From NCBI GenBank assembly GCA_964576715.1, contig CAZNWE010000131.1, positions 1-7,210 on the forward strand: 7,210 bases of DNA, written 5' to 3'. Shown here in pieces: positions 6,065 through 7,210 of this stretch (within the stretch, counting starts at the first letter, position 1; every line of letters starts with the position of its first letter). The notes under the pieces were generated by a model. It was given only the letters and a program-made list of their open reading frames with translations, had not been told where the DNA came from and made no database searches. This DNA is from SLRI01 sp964576715. Lineage in GTDB: Bacteria > Pseudomonadota > Alphaproteobacteria > Geminicoccales > Geminicoccaceae. The translations under genes were made by a program, and so were the position numbers.

Positions 6065-7210
6065 CCCGCCTCGCCATCGACACCGACTACTGCCGCGATG
6101 TCCTCGAGCGCCTGCTCGCCATCCCGAGCCCGACCGGCTACACCGATACCATCGTCCGCGCCGTCACCGCCGAACTCGAGCCCCTCGGCGTCGGCATCGA
6201 GATCACTAGGCGGGGGGCGATCCGCGCCTACCTGCAAGGCGGCCGGCGGAAGGGGGCCCGCGCCATCATCTCGCATCTCGACACGCTCGGTGCCCAGGTC
6301 CGCTTGCTGAAGGACAACGGCCGCCTCGCCGTCACCTCGATCGGCCAGTGGTCCGCCCGCTTCGCCGAAAGCTGCCGCTGCACCATCTTCAGCGAGAACG
6401 GCGCCTATCGCGGCACCATCCTGCCACTCAAAGCCTCGGGCCACACCTTCAACGAGGAGATCGACGACCAACCCATCGGCTGGGACCACGTCGAAATCCG
6501 CGTCGACGCCTACGCCCGCAAACGCGCCGACCTGATCAAGCTCGGCATCGACGTCGGCGACATCGTCGCCATCGACCCCGGCACCGAATTCTTGGACAAC
6601 GGCTACATCGTCTCCCGCCACCTCGACAACAAGGCCGGCGTCGCCGTCATGCTGGCGGCCTTGAAGGCGCTCGTCGAAAGCGGCAAGACCACGCCCGTCG
6701 ACATCTACTGGCTCTTCTCCATCGCCGAGGAGGTCGGTGTGGGCGCCTCCTCGCTGCTCACCCCCGAGATCGCCGCCATGGTCACCGTCGACAACGGCAC
6801 GACCGCCCCGGGCCAGAACAGCGACGAATTCGGCGTCACCATCGCCATGGCCGACCAGACCGGCCCCTTCGACTTCCACCTGACGAAAAAGCTCGTGCAA
6901 CTCTGCCGCGAGCACGACATCCGCTACCAGAAAGACGTGTTCCGCCACTACCGCTCCGACAGTGCCTCCGCCATCGAAGCCGGTGCGGATGTCCGAACAG
7001 CCCTGATCACCTTCGGCGTCGACGCCAGCCACGGCTTCGAGCGCATCCACAGCCACGCCCTGCGCTCCCTCGCCGAACTCGTCACCGCCTACGTCACCAG
7101 CCCCGTCCAAATCCGCCGCGACGCCGAAGAACTCGCCGAAATCGAAGGCTTCACCACCCAGCCGATGGAAGAAGCAGAGCAAACGTTGAAGCCGGAGAGC
7201 AAGATGCCGG
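6061..7210 (+). CDS. NAGGN-system M42-family metallopeptidase (runs off right edge)
   Basis: 383 codons are visible with no stop, so the 3' end is missing; family members are about this long, so little is probably lost. The protein looks like a two-zinc M42/M28-type aminopeptidase. Metal and catalytic residues are visible: H72 and D74 (SHLDTLGAQV), bridging D189 (RHLDNKAGVAV), E223-E224 (IAEEVGVGA) as general base and ligand, D244 (VTVDNG) and H324 (ASHGFERIH). All expected residues are present, so it should be active. The family is TIGR03106 (trio M42 hydrolase), the constant third member of NAGGN clusters. Its substrate is not established; turnover of NAGGN or a precursor is the obvious guess. 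The start ATG overlaps the ngg stop (ATGA at 6061-6064) with no strong ribosome binding site, so expression likely depends on translation of ngg. The visible tail is acidic and rich in Glu, and GAA codons are more frequent here than in ngg. Confidence 0.9.
   Translation, partial: MTRLAIDTDYCRDVLERLLAIPSPTGYTDTIVRAVTAELEPLGVGIEITRRGAIRAYLQGGRRKGARAIISHLDTLGAQVRLLKDNGRLAVTSIGQWSARFAESCRCTIFSENGAYRGTILPLKASGHTFNEEIDDQPIGWDHVEIRVDAYARKRADLIKLGIDVGDIVAIDPGTEFLDNGYIVSRHLDNKAGVAVMLAALKALVESGKTTPVDIYWLFSIAEEVGVGASSLLTPEIAAMVTVDNGTTAPGQNSDEFGVTIAMADQTGPFDFHLTKKLVQLCREHDIRYQKDVFRHYRSDSASAIEAGADVRTALITFGVDASHGFERIHSHALRSLAELVTAYVTSPVQIRRDAEELAEIEGFTTQPMEEAEQTLKPESKMP

Noticed and set aside
6043..7182. 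379-codon minus-strand open frame opposite the peptidase gene
   Set aside because: Its Asp/Gly/Val-rich composition mirrors the real M42 gene and no family is recognisable.

Overview
The window is GC-rich, with G or C in most third codon positions. The gene families point to a high-GC proteobacterium, most likely an alphaproteobacterium of the Rhizobiales/Rhodospirillales type. That placement is inferred from gene content and base composition, not from a marker gene.

Layout: two class III nucleotide cyclase genes lie on the minus strand on the left, and a three-gene operon lies on the plus strand on the right. From left to right these are: the N-terminal part of a SAM-domain cyclase (454 to 1, running off the left edge); a 191-bp gap; a complete 582-residue cyclase with TolB-like and TPR regions (2394 to 646); a 186-bp divergent promoter region (2395-2580); an asparagine-synthetase-like amidotransferase, AsnO type (2581-4356); an N-acetylglutaminylglutamine synthetase, Ngg type, with GNAT and ATP-grasp domains (4358-6064); and an M42-family metallopeptidase (from 6061, running off the right edge with no stop reached).

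The right-hand genes form the conserved trio that makes the osmoprotectant N-acetylglutaminylglutamine amide (NAGGN), characterised in Sinorhizobium meliloti and also found in pseudomonads. Ngg builds the N-acetylated Gln-Gln dipeptide, AsnO amidates its C-terminus, and the M42 hydrolase is a conserved companion of unclear role. Spacing is tight: one base between asnO and ngg, and a 4-base ATGA overlap between ngg and the peptidase gene. This implies one transcript with coupled translation. A plausible sigma70-like promoter precedes asnO.

The two cyclases point away from the operon. They probably make cAMP, each with its own sensory or protein-interaction region. A link between cAMP signalling and osmoprotection is suggested only by position. 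The system itself is known. The points worth a second look are a near-perfect mirrored 11-bp element just upstream of both divergent start codons, the Gln in place of the usual Glu in the AsnO synthetase motif, and the unexplained peptidase partner.
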